A stretch of DNA of 64,000 nt, taken from positions 248,001 to 312,000 of the forward strand of contig QJNS01000050.1 of assembly GCA_004154925.1 (NCBI GenBank), in the 5' to 3' direction. The notes under the pieces are model-generated. The model did not search any database. It was not told the origin of the DNA and worked only from the letters and a program-made list of their open reading frames with translations. Below, piece by piece: positions 59,801-64,000 of the stretch (position 1 is the first letter of the stretch; each line of letters begins with the position of its first letter). The position numbers and the translations under genes were made by a program. This stretch comes from Monosporascus cannonballus. Lineage: Eukaryota; Ascomycota; Sordariomycetes; Xylariales.

Positions 59801-62800
59801 GTTTTTATGATTTAAAGTTTTATTTATAATTATATTTTGTTAAATTTATAAGAAGGTTTTTTTTTGTTAAAATCGAAAGAAATTTAAATAATAAATATGC
59901 GTAATTATAAAAATTAAATAATTATTTTATAATTATTTCAAAGATACGTACCAATATAATTATATATTTTTCCTTTAGGTTAATAAGGTTTTTATCTTAT
60001 TTCGGCAAATTTTTGAATTTTTTATTTTATTTATTTAAATGTTTTTAAATTTATTCGATAACTTTATGCCATAAGTTTTAAAGAAATTATTTAATACCCT
60101 TTATAAAGTATGCGACGTATATATATAATATTAAATTTCGTTTACTTATTAGAATTTATCGCCTAATTTTCGATAACCCTATTTTTGTATAATTATTTAT
60201 TTAATACTAAGGTTATTATGCGTAATAAGAACGCAAAATCGATCGGTAATTCTTAGTTTTTTAACCGACGTAATAACTTATTATAATTAAATTTATTCGA
60301 TTTAATATTATAAAGTTAAATATTAATTAAAAAATAATGTTTTTTTATTCCCGGTTAATTTAATAAATAATAACTTTTTGAAATAAAAATACCAAATAAA
60401 ACGTAATTTAAACGTTATAATTAATTAATATATAAGATTTTAAAGAAATATTTTTAAGTTTGTATTTAATAATCGCGTTAATATATATCCGTATATGCTT
60501 TATATATATTCTTATTATTAATAATTTAAAACCGTTACCGTAAAATAATATTATAACTTGGAAATATTTATTTAGAAAACTTTTAATAAGCAAATATTAA
60601 AATACGAAATAATTAATCAAAAAAAATCTAATTAAGATTAAGCATTTTAAATAATACTAAGTTTTATTTATAATAAGTAAGAATTATTTTAAAATTATTA
60701 TCGCTAAAAGAAAAAGGGGAAAAAGTTAAAAATAAAAAAAGTCCAATAAAAACTTATTAATAAAAAGTTATATAATAATTATTTTAAAATTATTTCAAAT
60801 CATATATATATTATAATTATATTAAGCACCTTATTATTAGCAATTAGGTCCGTTTAATTTACTTTTTTACACCATATATTATTCTATAAGTATTTTTTTA
60901 TAAAACTTATTTTGTTTTTTTGGGAAAGGTGAGATATGTAAAATAATACCCATATCGCCAATATTTGATTATGGGTTACTTAATTATCCGTTAATAAACT
61001 TATATAAAGTTTTTTTAATATTCCGAATTACGGTTTATTTTATTAAATATGCTGATAATTTCGTTTAATAAGTTTTCGTTATTTTTATTATTAACGTTTT
61101 TTTGAAATTATAATTACCGTTAAAATCAAACTATTTAATTTTAGTATTATCGTTTTCGATATTCGTAATATTCCCGGTTAATAATGGGAAAATCAGCCCT
61201 TCGTTATATTTGGGATTAGGATCGGCTTAAATGGTTTGGCGTAATAAAGCGGTTTTTTTAGTTAGATAAATTCGGTAAATTAAATTGTTTTTCGTTCGGT
61301 AATTATTGGCTAAATTGTAAATGATTAAGTTTCGAACTTAGTTTTTAAGTATTTTATTTTTAATTCGAATTTATTTTAATCAGCTTTTAGCTTTAATAAT
61401 TTTTACCGTCGCTTTTTAGCAAATAACTTTCGTTAAATATTTCGTTATTATTTTAATTATTAATAATAAAAGTTTTTGAATTATTATTTTAATTAAAGTT
61501 ATTATTTTATAAAAAAATATTTTGTAATAATTTATTATTATCGAAATTATTATCGCCAAAGCCAAAATTTTCAAAAATTTGTAATATTATTTCGGTATTA
61601 TAGTAAATTCGATTAATGCCATAATAAAAAAATTTTTTGTAGCAAACGGACAATTGGCGAAAATAAAAAAAAAGATAATCGAAATTACGTAAATAACTAA
61701 CAATATAAGGTTTTAAAATTACATATTAAGTTTTTCGAACGTTATATACTTTTTTTTATTAAACTCTTATAATAAAGTTATTTGCTTTATTTATTTTAAT
61801 TCGAGCTTAATACCACGGAAATAATATAATTGGAAATTTACCCGTTTTAAGTAATACTTTAAATTTTTTACGAATTGACGATACTTAAAGCAAATTTAAT
61901 CAAAATTTTAATGGTTTTATTTTTAATTTTTTCCTGTTACCTAAATTTATTAAATATATGCTTATTTGACGTATAATATAAAATAAGTTAATACTATTAA
62001 TTAGTTTTATTTCTAAATCCGCCAAAAAAACGTTAACTAAACCGATAAAATTTTAGCCAAAAGTTTTTATGCGTAAAGTTCGGCGTTATAAACGGAAGCC
62101 TAATAATAAATATATAATCCGGATTATTTTATAATTATTTTATTATTAATATTTATTAATAAATATATTCTGCGAAATTTAAAAATGTTAAAAAATTATC
62201 TGTTTAGTTTTTGAAAAAACATTATTTTAGCGTATTATTTGCGAAATACTTATAGATGCATTATTCCAATTTATGCGGATAAAGGCGTTTACTTTAAAAG
62301 TAATATAAAAAGTTATAAAAGAAATTTTGGTTTTTTTGTTTTAAAGTAATAATTTTTACGGTATTTATAATAAACGAATAATACTTTAAGTAAAAAATAT
62401 TTATATTGTTTGGAAAATTTGCTTTTATTAGAACATAATTATTTTAATGCCGGTTATTAAAATTTTAAGGAAATTAAAAAAATAATATATATTTTATAGA
62501 TTATTTTAAATAACTTTTTTTATTTACTTTAAATATTTATTTAAGAAACGGGTAAAAAATATTTAATATTATTTAATTAGATAAATTGTATTTTAAATTT
62601 TATGGTAATAAAATCTTTTTATCGATAAATCTTTAAATTTCGTATATCTTATATAAATTTTTATTTAATTAAAAATTTATATTTATTAAAAATATTTTAT
62701 TTTGTTTTTTTATTTAATTACTTAATTCCTTTTATTTTGAACCTAATTAAATCTTATTATTTTGCTTTATTATAATACGTTATTTTAAAATATTGCTATT

Positions 62801-64000
62801 TAATTTTTGGAATAAATTTAAAATAATCGTATTTAAAATTTTTGGTTTTTAATTTTACGATACCTTTTTTACTTAAACGTTAAAAATCCGATAAATTATT
62901 ATTTTAAATTCGTATATTAAAAAGGTTCGGACGCGAAAAGTAAATATTCCAGCAAAATAACATAATATCGAAAAAGTTCGGTATAATTTAAAATAATAAA
63001 TTAAACATAAATTAAGTAATTAAAATGTTTAAATTTATATATAATTTTCAAAAAATAAATAGCGTAAAGTATAATTATTAAATAAGAAATTAATACTTAT
63101 TAATAAGTATTATTTTATAATTATTTTAATATTTTGTTAATTCATAGTAACTGGGCAAAATAACGATATTTTAATTAAGTTATAACAAAATAAGCCGAAA
63201 CCAAAAATATATTTATAATATTAAATAATATCGATAAAATATATATTAATATTAATAATAAAATGGCTGAAATATTTTATTATAACGATAATACCCTTAA
63301 CGATATTTATTATAAATTTATTATTAATTACTTAAATAATTTGGTATTTTAATTACCGGAAAATTTTATTATACCTTAGATTTAAGAATTTCGTATAACG
63401 ATTTAATAAATAATTTTTTACCTTAATTATTTTTTAATTATTTTATTAATATTTTTAACGTTTATTACCGGCTTAAGGCGGAAATATTTTATTAAATATT
63501 CGTATAAAAAATAATAACGAATTTTTATATACGCGTTACGTTAAAGTTGCCGAATTTATTATTAATAAAATTACGGATTTTTTAATATAATTTGTTATAT
63601 ATTTTAACTATTTTTGGCAAATAATAACTTTAACGTTAATATTAAGGCTAAAAATATTAAGGAAATTACTTTTATATTTTAATCCGTAAATTTAGATTAT
63701 TTTTTAATTATTTTATTCTTTTTTAATTTTTTAACGTAATTTTAAATTATTTAATATTTAATATTTAAAATAATACAATATTGTAAACGATTTGTACTTT
63801 AAGTTATATTAATATAAAAATAATTTCCGAACGTTTTTAAAAATTATAAATTTTTGCTTATAAAAATATTTTGGCTTTGGGTATAATTTTCGATAATTAT
63901 CTAAAATACTTTTTATTTATAAAAAAGGCTTTTTATTATATTACTTAGCCCGTTATAGATTTTACGATATTTTTATCTAAAAAAATTTTCGTTTAATATT
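56810..64000. other. AT-rich, RIP-like DNA of unknown origin
   Basis: Composition and TpA excess match the RIPed elements, so this was probably repeated DNA. No LTR, RT, integrase, LINE or transposase motif can be read on either strand. It could be the interior of the element starting at 56623, perhaps with further insertions. A minisatellite lies at 56967-57075 and an open minus-strand frame of 61 codons (60408-60593) is a chance frame in AT-rich sequence. The 18-bp ATATT(G/A)TAAACGATTTGTA at 63778 recurs at position 1. Confidence 0.6.
56967..57080 (-). repeat. 15-bp minisatellite, codes x-Q/stop-N-N-N on the minus strand
   Basis: Units of the form TTATTATTTT(G/A)(C/T)NCG repeat about six times. 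A 15-bp period keeps the frame, and the minus strand reads a pentapeptide with N-N-N. If RIP changed GAC/GAT to AAC/AAT, the original may have been an acidic x-Q-D-D-D repeat. It is therefore likely to be the remnant of a low-complexity coding stretch. Confidence 0.55.

Noticed and set aside
57000..64000. Centromere or mitochondrial DNA insertion as explanation of the AT-rich right end
   Set aside because: No mitochondrial gene, tRNA or higher-order satellite is visible, and the TpA-rich, C/G-depleted pattern is the same as in the RIPed retroelements. A centromeric location of the whole region remains possible but cannot be tested from this sequence.

Overview
The window looks like part of a filamentous ascomycete (Pezizomycotina) genome in an AT-rich, repeat-laden compartment. 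About 90% of it is retrotransposon sequence so enriched in TpA and so poor in C and G that almost no reading frame survives. This is the mark of repeat-induced point mutation (RIP). I see no intact protein-coding gene, no rRNA or tRNA gene, and no CRISPR array.

Region 1-26964 is a nest of Ty3/Gypsy elements. Reading outward, element A (2216-9035) sits in the 5' LTR of element B (2183-15802). B sits in minus-strand element C (1-2182 plus 15803-19222). C sits in minus-strand element C2 (19223-24568), and C2 interrupts plus-strand element D (24569-26964 is its 3' part). The A-in-B and B-in-C joins are proven by 5-bp target duplications (GAAAC, CTATA) and by LTR pairs of equal length (426/426 and 415/415 bp). 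Elements A, B, D, E and F are chromoviruses: each has a C-terminal chromodomain remnant on pol, and several have an antisense reading frame between pol and the 3' LTR.

Region 26965-48660 holds the 3' end of a C-type element (H), then two related chromoviruses E and F arranged LTR-E-LTR-F-LTR with one shared LTR. F is interrupted by a different Gypsy element, G (37405-45065, duplication AAATT), which carries a solo LTR (44171-44500, duplication CTTAT). Region 48661-50890 carries a solo LTR inside another solo LTR (duplications GGTTG and ATTCG) and a RIP-damaged Tad-like LINE fragment on the minus strand.

Region 50900-56800 is an island of normal base composition. It contains the chromodomain end of another chromovirus (minus strand) and a decayed NLR/STAND-type gene (about 52925-56310, plus strand). 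The gene has an N-terminal domain, a NACHT NTPase with P-loop and Walker B, and C-terminal TPRs. It is broken by two frameshifts, five in-frame stops and a 242-bp insertion with a simple-repeat tail. Removing the insertion and one copy of its duplicated target restores the TPR reading frame exactly.

From 56623 a putative hAT-like terminus with GGGTACCC-rich subterminal repeats leads into a further 7 kb of AT-rich, RIP-like DNA that I cannot identify. The interest of the window lies in its stratigraphy (which element landed in which, and how RIP treated each layer), in the conserved antisense frame, and in the NLR pseudogene.
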